A stretch of 64,000 nucleotides of DNA. Origin: Vibrio sp. MEBiC08052. Lineage in GTDB: Bacteria > Pseudomonadota > Gammaproteobacteria > Enterobacterales > Vibrionaceae. The notes under the pieces are model-generated. The model did not search any database and was not told the origin of the DNA. It was given only the letters and a program-made list of their open reading frames with translations. Positions 17,050-25,948 of the stretch are shown here, piece by piece. Both the position numbers and the translations under genes were made by a program. How positions within the stretch are numbered: the stretch's first letter is position 1; each line of letters begins with the position of its first letter. The DNA is taken from contig NZ_KQ947475.1 of the NCBI RefSeq assembly GCF_001506075.1, positions 3,458,660 to 3,522,659 of the forward strand, read 5' to 3'.

Positions 17050-18729
17050 ATGTGGAAGAGAATCTTATCTATTACAGAAGATAAAAAATCAGTCATCGCG
17101 AATCTGAAACCGATAGAAACGCTGAGTAAGAAATTATCGAAAAGCGGAATCATGGAAGCTTTAACAAATTTAGGTGCCTCTGAGTTCTATTTGGATCAGG
17201 ATGTATTGGGACGGTTCATCAATGATGCTAACGAAGGCAAAGGAGAAGCTTATAAGGATTGTGTCGTTGCAAAGCGTCTTAATGCGCAAGTGACGGTTGA
17301 GTTAGCTGAACAAGATATGCTAGCCAGTATGGTGGTCTTGGGCGCATATGGTGGGAGGGGATTACTTGGCAGTGATTTAGTTCATGCTCTTGCTCAGTCA
17401 AGAGTCACCAAGGGTATCAATAAGGCAGCCCTGAAAAAAGTTTTAATCGTGAGCAGAACTCTCTCACCCGGAGAGGTGTTCGTTCAACCCATCGCGCAAG
17501 GGAAAAATCCTGTCAATGGTATCGATACGAGATTTATTCCTTTAGTGGATGATGTGAACAAACGAGTATTGGCGCCACAGCAGAAAGAAAACTCGTCAAA
17601 ACTTGATATGAGAAATTTGGGAGAGACTATCACGGTTGGGGAAGGAGACGAAGTGATGCGTCGGATTCCTGCCACAAAAGGGACGCCCGGCTATACGGTT
17701 CAAGGAACGATTATTCCCGCAAAACCGGGAAATGACTCACCAATGAAAGAAGGTAAGGGAACTGCTCTTTCTGCAAAAGACCCCAATATTTTAGTTGCGA
17801 CGGTCTCCGGAATGCCGCTGATCAAGGACCGAAGTATCGATGTTGATAATGCATTATGTATGCAAAATATCAATGTGGGTACGGGCCATGTGAAATTTAA
17901 AGGAGCCTTGATTGTTGCCGGTAATATTGAATCCGGAATGATTGTACGTGCGACTGGCTCTATTACTGTCGGTGGATTTATCGAATCTGCAGATGTTCAG
18001 GCTCAGGGCGATATTCAAGTCGGGAAAGGAATCATTGGTCATACGACAGCCGACGACGAAAAACGCACTTGTACGGTCAAATCTGGTGCGGCGATTAAAG
18101 CCAATTATGCACAATATTCTGAACTTCAGGCACATGATGATATTCATCTGACCGTGCATAGTATTAGCAATAATATTCGTTGTGGGCAGGATCTGTATAT
18201 CATCGATGAAAAAGAGAAGCAAGGAACACTAAGTGGTGGTATGGCTAAAGTCGGCGGCAAACTCATCTGTGTTAATCTGGGGGTTGAGGGTGATACAGCA
18301 ACGCGTGTTGAAGCGTTTGGCTGCTATGCGAGTTACAGAGAGCGTTTGGAACAATATAAAGAGCAGTACAAGCAGACGCAGGCCAAAACGATGGACATTG
18401 TTCGTCGGGAATTAGAATTTAATAAGAAACCCAAAGAAGAACGTTCAGAAAAAGAGCATGAAGAGATTGAGCGTCTTAAACAGGAAACGAGCGAGCAGAT
18501 GATTAAAGAAAAAGAGATGCTCGCAGTGCTGGAAGATGAATTTGAAGACATGCTGAGAGAAAATACTATTGAAGTCAAAAGTAAAGTGTTCAGTCATGTG
18601 ATTATTCAATTCGGTGATGAACGTATAGTAATTAAGCGCTCTCATGGCCCGAGTATCTTTAACTTTACCCAGTATGAAATCAAATGTCGCTCTTTGTTAG
18701 ATGAGAATGATGTTGTCTCTGAAATTTAA
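17050..18729 (+). CDS. FapA/DUF342-family protein
   Basis: The 559-residue soluble protein belongs to the FapA (DUF342) family. The N-terminal half contains the block GEGDEVMRRIPATKGTPGYT typical of the family. The middle is a repeat-rich beta region (VKFKGALIVAGNIESGMIVR, GSITVGGFIESADVQAQGDI, KSGAAIKANYAQYSEL), and a long charged coiled coil follows at about residues 425-510. In Vibrio vulnificus FapA is linked to flagellar assembly and binds the glucose PTS EIIA; DUF342 proteins are otherwise poorly known. It is transcribed convergently to the lap operon. I am confident of the family, not of the role here. Confidence 0.85.
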   Translation: MWKRILSITEDKKSVIANLKPIETLSKKLSKSGIMEALTNLGASEFYLDQDVLGRFINDANEGKGEAYKDCVVAKRLNAQVTVELAEQDMLASMVVLGAYGGRGLLGSDLVHALAQSRVTKGINKAALKKVLIVSRTLSPGEVFVQPIAQGKNPVNGIDTRFIPLVDDVNKRVLAPQQKENSSKLDMRNLGETITVGEGDEVMRRIPATKGTPGYTVQGTIIPAKPGNDSPMKEGKGTALSAKDPNILVATVSGMPLIKDRSIDVDNALCMQNINVGTGHVKFKGALIVAGNIESGMIVRATGSITVGGFIESADVQAQGDIQVGKGIIGHTTADDEKRTCTVKSGAAIKANYAQYSELQAHDDIHLTVHSISNNIRCGQDLYIIDEKEKQGTLSGGMAKVGGKLICVNLGVEGDTATRVEAFGCYASYRERLEQYKEQYKQTQAKTMDIVRRELEFNKKPKEERSEKEHEEIERLKQETSEQMIKEKEMLAVLEDEFEDMLRENTIEVKSKVFSHVIIQFGDERIVIKRSHGPSIFNFTQYEIKCRSLLDENDVVSEI

Positions 18730-18774
18730 AATCATATCGCGGCAACATCATTTTCTTTTCTGCTGATGGGCACG

Positions 18775-20886
18775 TTAAACGGCCCGGACGTTTCCCTGAC
18801 GCAGATTGTTTAGCACTTCTTCTTTGGCACCATCAGCAATCACGTATCCTTTTTCCATCACGATAATACGATCAACAATATCCAGCATTGATGTTTTATG
18901 CGTAATGAGTATCAGTGTCTCGTTTGGTGTTAACTGCTTAAATTGATGCTTCACATGCATTTCTGAGCGGTTATCCATGGCACTGGTTGGTTCATCCATT
19001 AAGAGTACGGGAGGACGGCCTAACAACGCACGAGCAATCGTAACCGCCTGTTTTTGACCACCGGAAAGTAATTGTCCGCCTTCCCCGACCTGACGTTCCA
19101 TTCCGGCTGCGTCCTGTTGAGTAAACATCGTCACACCGGCACGATTTGCAGCATCGAGAACATCCCGGTCATCAACCAATGGCCTTCCGAGCGTAATGTT
19201 TTCTCGAATTGTCCCGAAAAATAGCAAGCTATCTTGCGGAACGCAGCCAATATTCCGACGAATATCAATGTGATGTAACTGAGAAATATTGGTGTCGTCA
19301 ATACGAATGTGACCTTCGGTGGGCTTATATAATCCCATGATTAAGCGTTCTAATGTGGTTTTTCCTGACCCCACTCTGCCGATAATCGCGACTTTTTCTC
19401 CGGGATTGATGGTGATACTGACATCTCGAATCGATGCTGAAGCTGAGCCCGGATAGTGAAAAGTCACGTTGTCTAGTTCGATTTTGCCTTTAAATATTGG
19501 TCGGTGAATATAGCGTTTGCCTTCCTCTTGTTCCTCTGGCATCGACATAATGCCTTCGATCAATGTGAAAGCTGATTTTGCCTGGGTATACCGGGTCGAG
19601 AGTAAAGAGAGCTGAATCATTGGTGCGATTGCTCTGCTACTGAGCATTGTGGCTGCAATCATGCCCCCCATAGTCAAATCACCTTCAGAAATTAAATAAA
19701 CACCGACAATAATCATCCCAATGTTACTGACTTGTTGGACAAAGCCTGCGGCGTTTTGAACACCATTGGTTATTTTTCTGCTTTTAATATTCCAATTCGC
19801 CATGTGTGCAACAGCTTCTTCCCAGCGATATTGGAATTGACTTTGTGCACCGAATAATTTGACGGTTTCTAAACCGGAAAGGCTTTCAATCAAGTTAGCA
19901 TATTTCTGAGAAGCAAGTCTGGAACCTTCTTCGATGGCGACTTTGAGTTTGGCCTGAATCAGATAAGAGTAACATGCCAATATCACGACACCGATAATCG
20001 GAACGATGACCAGTGGGCCTGACATTAACCAAATAAGAAATAAGAATAAGAACGCAAATGGTAAATCAATCAATGATGAAATTGTAGCAGACGTGAAAAA
20101 CTCTCGGATAGACTCGAACTCTTGTAGGTGTCTGGCAAATGCTCCGACAGAAGGGGGGCGATTTTCCATGCGGATGCCCAGAACCTTACTGTAGAGTTTT
20201 GAAGAGATCAAAATGTCTGATTTTTTCCCCGCGACATCAATGAAATAGCTTCTGAGCATTTTTAAGGTGATATCAAACAGAAAAATACAGACGATACCGC
20301 TGGAAAGCACCCAGAGTGTTTCAAATGCAAGGTTCGGCACAACTTTGTCATACACTAACCGGGAAAACATCGGTGCGGCAATGGCAAAAGCATTGATCAG
20401 CAGTGAAGCAATCAGCACATCCCGGTAAATATTTTTTGATTGCCAAATGGTACTCCAGAACCAGTGTCCTTGATTTGTTTTTAAGACCTCCGGAGACCTT
20501 TCATCATAGCTAAACTGCTTTTTAACCATAAAATAGCGGCCGATATAACGTTCTTCCAGATCCTGAAGAGAATAAGAAATCGGCACCATACCGGATGCTT
20601 CGGTGATGACTTCAGCTTCTTGTTCCTCTTCACTAATATTGAGTAATACACATGACTCGCCACCTTTGAGTAAGAGCACGACGGGGAATATCAGTTGAGG
20701 AATCTCGGTCAATTTGGCGCGGTTTTCCTTGGCAACCAATCCCGCCCTTTCTGCTGCCCGGGGGAACAAAAATGGGGTTAGTCTCCCATCTGATAATGGT
20801 AATCCATTAATCAGTGCTTCCGGAGAATTGGCTAAGCCATAATACCGACTGATATAAATCAGCGAATTGAGTAATGTATCTTGCAT
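18775..20886 (-). CDS. lapB: Type I secretion ABC transporter (LapB-like)
   Basis: The 703-residue inner-membrane ATPase/permease of a type I secretion system has three parts. Residues 1-130 form a C39-peptidase-like domain whose catalytic cysteine is absent (SLIYISRYYGL), so it is a substrate-docking rather than cleaving domain, as in RTX adhesin exporters. The membrane domain runs from about 155 to 440. The nucleotide-binding domain has Walker A GRVGSGKTT, signature LSGGQKQ and Walker B VLLMDEPTS. It should export a large surface adhesin with LapC and an outer-membrane TolC-like protein. It is last in the lapCGDB operon, 26 bp after lapD. No adhesin or TolC gene is in the window. Confidence 0.9.
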   Translation of the reverse strand: MQDTLLNSLIYISRYYGLANSPEALINGLPLSDGRLTPFLFPRAAERAGLVAKENRAKLTEIPQLIFPVVLLLKGGESCVLLNISEEEQEAEVITEASGMVPISYSLQDLEERYIGRYFMVKKQFSYDERSPEVLKTNQGHWFWSTIWQSKNIYRDVLIASLLINAFAIAAPMFSRLVYDKVVPNLAFETLWVLSSGIVCIFLFDITLKMLRSYFIDVAGKKSDILISSKLYSKVLGIRMENRPPSVGAFARHLQEFESIREFFTSATISSLIDLPFAFLFLFLIWLMSGPLVIVPIIGVVILACYSYLIQAKLKVAIEEGSRLASQKYANLIESLSGLETVKLFGAQSQFQYRWEEAVAHMANWNIKSRKITNGVQNAAGFVQQVSNIGMIIVGVYLISEGDLTMGGMIAATMLSSRAIAPMIQLSLLSTRYTQAKSAFTLIEGIMSMPEEQEEGKRYIHRPIFKGKIELDNVTFHYPGSASASIRDVSITINPGEKVAIIGRVGSGKTTLERLIMGLYKPTEGHIRIDDTNISQLHHIDIRRNIGCVPQDSLLFFGTIRENITLGRPLVDDRDVLDAANRAGVTMFTQQDAAGMERQVGEGGQLLSGGQKQAVTIARALLGRPPVLLMDEPTSAMDNRSEMHVKHQFKQLTPNETLILITHKTSMLDIVDRIIVMEKGYVIADGAKEEVLNNLRQGNVRAV

Positions 20887-20912
20887 TCAAGCTGACCTTT
20901 TCTATTCTTCCA

Positions 20913-22826
20913 TCACTTATCAACAATAAAGCCTTGGAATACATCAATAAAGTGTTCAGCCAGAAAGTCTAGCTGCTCTTGTGTTTCTATCCTTGACGCC
21001 ACGGTTGTAATGTCTAGGTTATGCGCGGCTCTTGAAATTGACGCCAGTGTATATGTCTGCTTCTCATCTTTCAGATTATGCGTGAATAAATAATCCAATT
21101 TCACGTAATGTGGTCTGAATTCGTTGAGGTAATCCAGTGTCTGGAAATGTCGTCCATAGTTATCGACACCAAAGTCCGCGCCGGCACCCCGGATAGCATG
21201 ACAAAATAGTGCTGTATAGCTGGCAATTTCGATGAAACATTCTTCTGGAATTTCAAAATGGAATCGTTTCGCGACCGATGGATTTTGCATGAGCAACTGA
21301 GACACCCAGCGAATGAAGCTCGGATCCGAAATACTGCTATCGGAAATGTTAATCGCCAGAATATCGTTGCCGTCTTCGTCCTGAGCTAATTTGTCGAACA
21401 TCTGCTGAATCACATACTCATCAAAAATATGGCTGACGTTAAGCTGTTCCAGCGCAAACAGATATTGCGTGGCACTATATCGCTGACCATTTTTTTCGAT
21501 TGAAGAAAACACCTCTTTATGTAATTCCTGACCATCCTTGTCACATGCCGCCTGAAATCGGAAATGAACCAAATCATTTTTCATTGCTTCATCAACTAGT
21601 GCTTTCCATTGTTGTTTACCCATGACTAATCGATTTTCGTCACTGTTAATATAACTATATGGTTTCGTCCGATTTGCTTTTGCAGATGCTAAAGCATTAT
21701 CCAGCAGTGACAGAATGTTGGAGGTCGAGGTTTTCGATTTATTCAGTACCAGTCCCAGATAGGCTTCCGGAGATACGAACCCCGTCGGATCCGGTGTCAT
21801 GTCAGAGACGCAGTTCATAATATCTTCTGCAATTGACTGAATTTCATCGTCTTCAGCATGAGGGAAAAGAAAGGCGAATTCACTACTCGATAAGCGCGCA
21901 ATAATCGTTCCAGGAGCGTTAACCGACAGTTTGAGACGTTCTGCCAGTGTTTTCACCTGAGCGTCTCCGCTCTCATAACCTTGAACATCATAGCTCTCTT
22001 CGATAAAAGCAGCCTGAAGCATCGCAACGGCACCGTATCCACCTTCACTTAACCAGTTTTCTAACTGATTCATATAGTAAGAACGATTGCCCAGTTTTGA
22101 GACCGTATCGAGATAAGCCCGATCTCGAAGTTGTTGCGCTTCTCTTGCCTGAGCCATAAAGGATTTTTCAACCTGAGAGGACATCCGGTTGATCCCATCA
22201 ACGACATGGACGAGATCTTTCGTCATCGGAGGGGGTAACGGTTTACCAAACTGGCTTCGCGCGACTTGTTCCATTTTTATCACGATTGCGTGAAGTGGCC
22301 GTAGAGAGTGCTTAATAATCAGCGCAATTGCGATTAGTCCGAATAGGAAAACACAGCCGAAAACAATGCTCAGGCGAATAAGGGCATCCCATAACTGTCG
22401 GTATGCTTCACCCGGATGGCTGACAATTTCTACTTCGGCTAGCTGCATCCAGCCACTGGTTACCACGCGACTTTCATTGATTGGTTTGAACAGATCAAGG
22501 TGAGTGAACCATGCAGGTACACCGTTTGGTGTAATTGGATACGTTCGTACAATGGCTGGTCGATCATCAAAAAAGGTTAATTTAACCAGCGAATAAGTGC
22601 TCCCATCAAATAGCGCATTGATAACCGACTCGGCTGCAACCGTGTCTTTATCTTCCAAATACGGAGCCAGTGCCAGCCCTACAGTATTGATGGTGTTGCT
22701 GACTTCTGAAAGTTGCTGTTGTTCAAGGTTGCTGCGTGTTGTATTAAATTCAATAATAAATACAGAACTAATCAGCAAAATAAACAGCGCAATCATTCCC
22801 ATAACGATTTGCTTGTAAAGAGTCAT
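20913..22826 (-). CDS. lapD: LapD-like c-di-GMP receptor (degenerate GGDEF/EAL)
   Basis: The 637-residue inner-membrane protein begins with a helix (about 8-28), then a periplasmic LapD_MoxY-type domain (about 29-150), a second helix (about 151-173), HAMP, GGDEF-like and EAL-like domains. GGDEF is replaced by SSSEF, the EAL motif reads EVF, and the catalytic DDFG is DNYG. So it should bind rather than make or break c-di-GMP. In Pseudomonas LapD, c-di-GMP binding makes the periplasmic domain sequester LapG, keeping the adhesin on the cell. lapG lies 6 bp upstream, supporting that role. The start at ATG 22826 gives the family's N-terminal helix. Confidence 0.92.
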   Translation of the reverse strand: MTLYKQIVMGMIALFILLISSVFIIEFNTTRSNLEQQQLSEVSNTINTVGLALAPYLEDKDTVAAESVINALFDGSTYSLVKLTFFDDRPAIVRTYPITPNGVPAWFTHLDLFKPINESRVVTSGWMQLAEVEIVSHPGEAYRQLWDALIRLSIVFGCVFLFGLIAIALIIKHSLRPLHAIVIKMEQVARSQFGKPLPPPMTKDLVHVVDGINRMSSQVEKSFMAQAREAQQLRDRAYLDTVSKLGNRSYYMNQLENWLSEGGYGAVAMLQAAFIEESYDVQGYESGDAQVKTLAERLKLSVNAPGTIIARLSSSEFAFLFPHAEDDEIQSIAEDIMNCVSDMTPDPTGFVSPEAYLGLVLNKSKTSTSNILSLLDNALASAKANRTKPYSYINSDENRLVMGKQQWKALVDEAMKNDLVHFRFQAACDKDGQELHKEVFSSIEKNGQRYSATQYLFALEQLNVSHIFDEYVIQQMFDKLAQDEDGNDILAINISDSSISDPSFIRWVSQLLMQNPSVAKRFHFEIPEECFIEIASYTALFCHAIRGAGADFGVDNYGRHFQTLDYLNEFRPHYVKLDYLFTHNLKDEKQTYTLASISRAAHNLDITTVASRIETQEQLDFLAEHFIDVFQGFIVDK

Positions 22827-22832
22827 ATTTCC

Positions 22833-23501
22833 CTACCCATCGTAACTAACTATCGGTTTATTCAAAATGAGTTCCCGTTCCCGATGCCTTAAGTCGTTCC
22901 ACAGACTCAGGCGAGATGAGTCGCCCGCCAGTTGACCATTTTTCGATTTCATCAGCCATAGATTCCGACCATTGAAGCTATAGATCGGCAATAAATCGGT
23001 TCTGCTCCTTGCCGGCTTAATTTGAGGTATCAGATTATCGAGGATAAGAGGCTCTGCATCTGGTGTATTATAATAGGCCAGAACCATGTGAAACTGATTT
23101 AGTTTGATGGCTTTGACATAGACTAATCTCAGTTTGCGGTCCGGTATGCCAATTTCTCTGAGAGAGAAATATTTGGCAATTGTAAAATCTTCGCAATCAC
23201 CGGCATTGGCGCCCAGAAATTCCAGTGGGGTTGCCCAGTAATCTTGTTTACCCCATAAGTTGATATCGCTGACGAAGTGGAGTTGATTGAAAAAGGCATT
23301 CACTTTCTCCAGTTTTTCTTGTGTTGAAAGCGGTTTATATGTGGCTAAAGCATTCCGCCAAGCTTCTACTCGTTTACCCGCCCGCTCACCGTAAACATGC
23401 GTTACGGTGTTCACCCACTTCTGTTCAGTGGTATCAAGGGCCTGTAATGACGATACCATCAGTAGTAATAGCATAAAGATGACTGTCAGCCAGCGTTTCA
23501 T
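22833..23501 (-). CDS. lapG: LapG-like periplasmic cysteine protease
   Basis: The 222-residue protein has an N-terminal signal peptide and a bacterial transglutaminase-like (DUF920) fold. The catalytic triad is visible as Cys103 in NAGDCEDFTIAKYFSL, His138 in NQFHMVLAYY and Asp155 in PLILDNLIPQ. LapG cleaves the N-terminal retention module of large adhesins and is calcium dependent; it is held in check by LapD when c-di-GMP is high. The family Trp (NLWGKQDYWATP) is present. It lies between lapC (51 bp away) and lapD (6 bp). Confidence 0.93.
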   Translation of the reverse strand: MKRWLTVIFMLLLLMVSSLQALDTTEQKWVNTVTHVYGERAGKRVEAWRNALATYKPLSTQEKLEKVNAFFNQLHFVSDINLWGKQDYWATPLEFLGANAGDCEDFTIAKYFSLREIGIPDRKLRLVYVKAIKLNQFHMVLAYYNTPDAEPLILDNLIPQIKPARSRTDLLPIYSFNGRNLWLMKSKNGQLAGDSSRLSLWNDLRHRERELILNKPIVSYDG

Positions 23502-23552
23502 AATGCCTCTATTTTTCTGATCGGATTTTTCATTGGCAGATGTCGGGCTCCA

Positions 23553-24944
23553 TTATTCTTTCAGTGCATTTTCCTGTGCACCGAGTATCGGCTGTAAGAG
23601 ATACTCCATCACGGTTCTTTTTCCGGTGATGATATCTACTGATGCGGTCATTCCCGGGATAATGGGGAGGTCTCCATCATGATGTAATGTGGTGGAAAAC
23701 GTCCTGACTCGAACAATGTAGAAGCTGTTACCCTCTTCGTCCTGAGAGGTATCGGCACTGATATGTTCAAGTATGCCTTCCAATCCACCATATTTACTAA
23801 AGTTATAGGCACTAAATTTGACGATAGCATGTAAATTTGGACGGAGGAAAGCGATGTCTTGGGGAGCAATTTTTGCTTCGACGAGTAATGTATCTTCCGA
23901 TGGAACAATTTCAACAATATCCATCCCCGGTTGTATGACGCCACCCACTGTATTGACATTGAGCGTTTTGACCGTGCCGGCTACCGGAGAGACGACCACT
24001 GTCCGGTTGACTCTGTCTTCCAGACCGACGGCTGATTCAGTGAGTGCGGATAACTTATCCTGAGCCTGATTTAACTTGTCCTGTTGTTCGGAACGGAAGG
24101 TTTGTGCAGTATCAATGCGGCTATACATCGCTTCTTTGAGAGCTGCTTTTGCCAGTGGAATTTTTAATTGACCAGATGTCATATCACGGCGGATGTCATT
24201 TACTTGCCGCTGTAATTTTAGGATCTCAATTTCTGGCACGACCCCTTCTTTTGCCAGCGGTTCAGTCATCTGAAGTTCTTTTTGAACGTACTCATAGCTT
24301 TGCTTCAAATTCGTGACTCTGGCTTGTAATTCAATCAGATCCTGATTTTTTTGTTTGATTTGCTGATCGACCACCGAAAGTTGGTTTCTCAAGTTATCCA
24401 GAGACTGAATGTATTGTGCTTTTTGTCTTTCCACTAATTCAGTTTTTTTTTCAGCCAGCGCTTGAGGAAATTTTAAACGATTGTAGGTCACGACAACACT
24501 TTTCTGCCAGTTGGTTTCGTCGAATTTCTCATTAATTTGCACACTGTCAATGGATGCGGACAATTGGACAACGTTTGCTGTCAAGTTGGCAACTTCCTGC
24601 TCCCGTTCCCGATAATCGGACAAGAAACGGGTATCATCAAGGAGTATTAGTTGTTGGTCTTTTTCGACGTGCTGACCTTCTTTGACCAGAATTTTTTTGA
24701 CCAGTCCACCTTCTAAGTTTTGGACAACTTGGATTTGGGAAGAGGGGATGACTTTCCCACTGCCGACGGTCACTTTATCGATTTCGGCAAAAGATGCCCA
24801 GATGGTTGCGATGACAAAAAAAACAGCCATAACCCATAACATAATCCGAGCACTATTTGGGGTATTCAGCAGAAGTGCCGCAGTTTTATCATCGACATAT
24901 TCCAGTTCTTCTGATGAAAGTTTGTTGTAGCTGTCTTTACGCAT
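23553..24944 (-). CDS. lapC: Type I secretion membrane fusion protein (LapC-like, HlyD family)
   Basis: The 463-residue periplasmic adaptor is anchored by one N-terminal helix (about residues 33-53). The beta-barrel/lipoyl parts include GSGKVIPSSQIQVVQNLEGG and VKKILVKEGQHVEKDQQLILL, a long coiled coil runs from about 105 to 290, and the C-terminal domain has the HlyD signature region with VVVSPVAGTVKTLNVNTVGG and PGMTASVDIITGKRTVMEY. It bridges LapB to an outer-membrane TolC-like channel. ATG 24944 is chosen, with AGGA 7 nt upstream; the frame also opens with TTG 24947. It is the first gene of the lap operon. Confidence 0.92.
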   Translation of the reverse strand: MRKDSYNKLSSEELEYVDDKTAALLLNTPNSARIMLWVMAVFFVIATIWASFAEIDKVTVGSGKVIPSSQIQVVQNLEGGLVKKILVKEGQHVEKDQQLILLDDTRFLSDYREREQEVANLTANVVQLSASIDSVQINEKFDETNWQKSVVVTYNRLKFPQALAEKKTELVERQKAQYIQSLDNLRNQLSVVDQQIKQKNQDLIELQARVTNLKQSYEYVQKELQMTEPLAKEGVVPEIEILKLQRQVNDIRRDMTSGQLKIPLAKAALKEAMYSRIDTAQTFRSEQQDKLNQAQDKLSALTESAVGLEDRVNRTVVVSPVAGTVKTLNVNTVGGVIQPGMDIVEIVPSEDTLLVEAKIAPQDIAFLRPNLHAIVKFSAYNFSKYGGLEGILEHISADTSQDEEGNSFYIVRVRTFSTTLHHDGDLPIIPGMTASVDIITGKRTVMEYLLQPILGAQENALKE

Positions 24945-25190
24945 CAAGACATCCTATCGGTTCGGATTACTCTATTGATTTTATTACTAGTCTGATGAAA
25001 TGTTAAGAATTGGCACCAGATAGATGCTGAAAATCGTTGAATTCCTCTATTTTCGATAGAAACTGTATCATACCTTCACAAGATTGCTTGGTTTTTCTGA
25101 AATTTATCGCCGTTTTGATGGGGGATAAATGTGATACTTGTCTTATCGATATGAAAGGCGCACAATCACGAAAAAAACGCAGGAGCGCTC

Positions 25191-25841
25191 ATGAAACTCT
25201 CAGATATTCGTCGGGAATATATTCAAGGTGGCTTGAGAAGAAAAGATTTGATGCCAAATCCTTTTCTTCAATTCGAGCATTGGCTACAACAGGCGATTGA
25301 TGCCAATATTTCTGATCCGACAGCGATGACAGTTGCGACAGTTGCTCCTGATGGCCAACCTTTTCAGCGGATTGTGTTGCTGAAAGATTCTGGCGAACAT
25401 GGGTTTATTTTCTACACTAATCTGGGCAGTCGTAAAGCTCAGCATATTGAACACAATAATCGCGTGAGTCTCCATTTTCCGTGGCATATGTTAGAGCGTC
25501 AGGTACATATCACCGGACGGGCTCAGAAACTTTCAGCGATGGAAAATTTCAAATATTTTTCCTCTCGTCCGAAAGACAGTCAGTTGGCTGCGATCGCAAG
25601 CCATCAGAGTCAGCGTATATCTGCCCGAGGGATACTGGAAGGGAAGTTTCTGGAGTTAAAGCAAAAGTTTGCAAAAGGAGAGATTCCTGTGCCCAGTTTT
25701 TGGGGAGGGTATCGAGTGATTCCTGAAAGTTTCGAATTTTGGCAGGGCGGGGAGCACCGTTTGCATGATCGATTCCTCTATGTTCAAAATGAAGCTCATC
25801 AAGGCGACGGACTGTGGGAGATTAATCGATTGGCGCCTTAA
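25191..25841 (+). CDS. pdxH: Pyridoxamine/pyridoxine 5'-phosphate oxidase
   Basis: The 216-residue FMN enzyme oxidises pyridoxine or pyridoxamine 5'-phosphate to pyridoxal 5'-phosphate, the last step of vitamin B6 supply and salvage. Family motifs: [17 protein letters not shown] at the N-terminus, [19 protein letters not shown] for FMN binding, and the C-terminal signature region [20 protein letters not shown]. The ribosome site is GGAG. It faces away from the lap operon (divergent) and ends at a shared bidirectional terminator. Length agrees with E. coli PdxH (218). Confidence 0.97.
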   Translation: MKLSDIRREYIQGGLRRKDLMPNPFLQFEHWLQQAIDANISDPTAMTVATVAPDGQPFQRIVLLKDSGEHGFIFYTNLGSRKAQHIEHNNRVSLHFPWHMLERQVHITGRAQKLSAMENFKYFSSRPKDSQLAAIASHQSQRISARGILEGKFLELKQKFAKGEIPVPSFWGGYRVIPESFEFWQGGEHRLHDRFLYVQNEAHQGDGLWEINRLAP

Positions 25842-25903
25842 CTTGCGCTTGATGAAACGTCTCGTTATCGTTCTCATCAACAATCGGTAATAACGGGATA
25901 CAG

Positions 25904-25930
25904 AAAAGGGAAGCCATGGCTTCCCTTTTT
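25904..25930. terminator. Bidirectional terminator between pdxH and the FGE-like gene
   Basis: AAAAGGGAAGCC / GGCTTCCCTTTT around AT is a perfect palindrome with a T run on the plus strand and T residues on the minus strand. It serves two convergent genes. Confidence 0.93.
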
Positions 25931-25948
25931 GATTGGATGATTGGTGGA

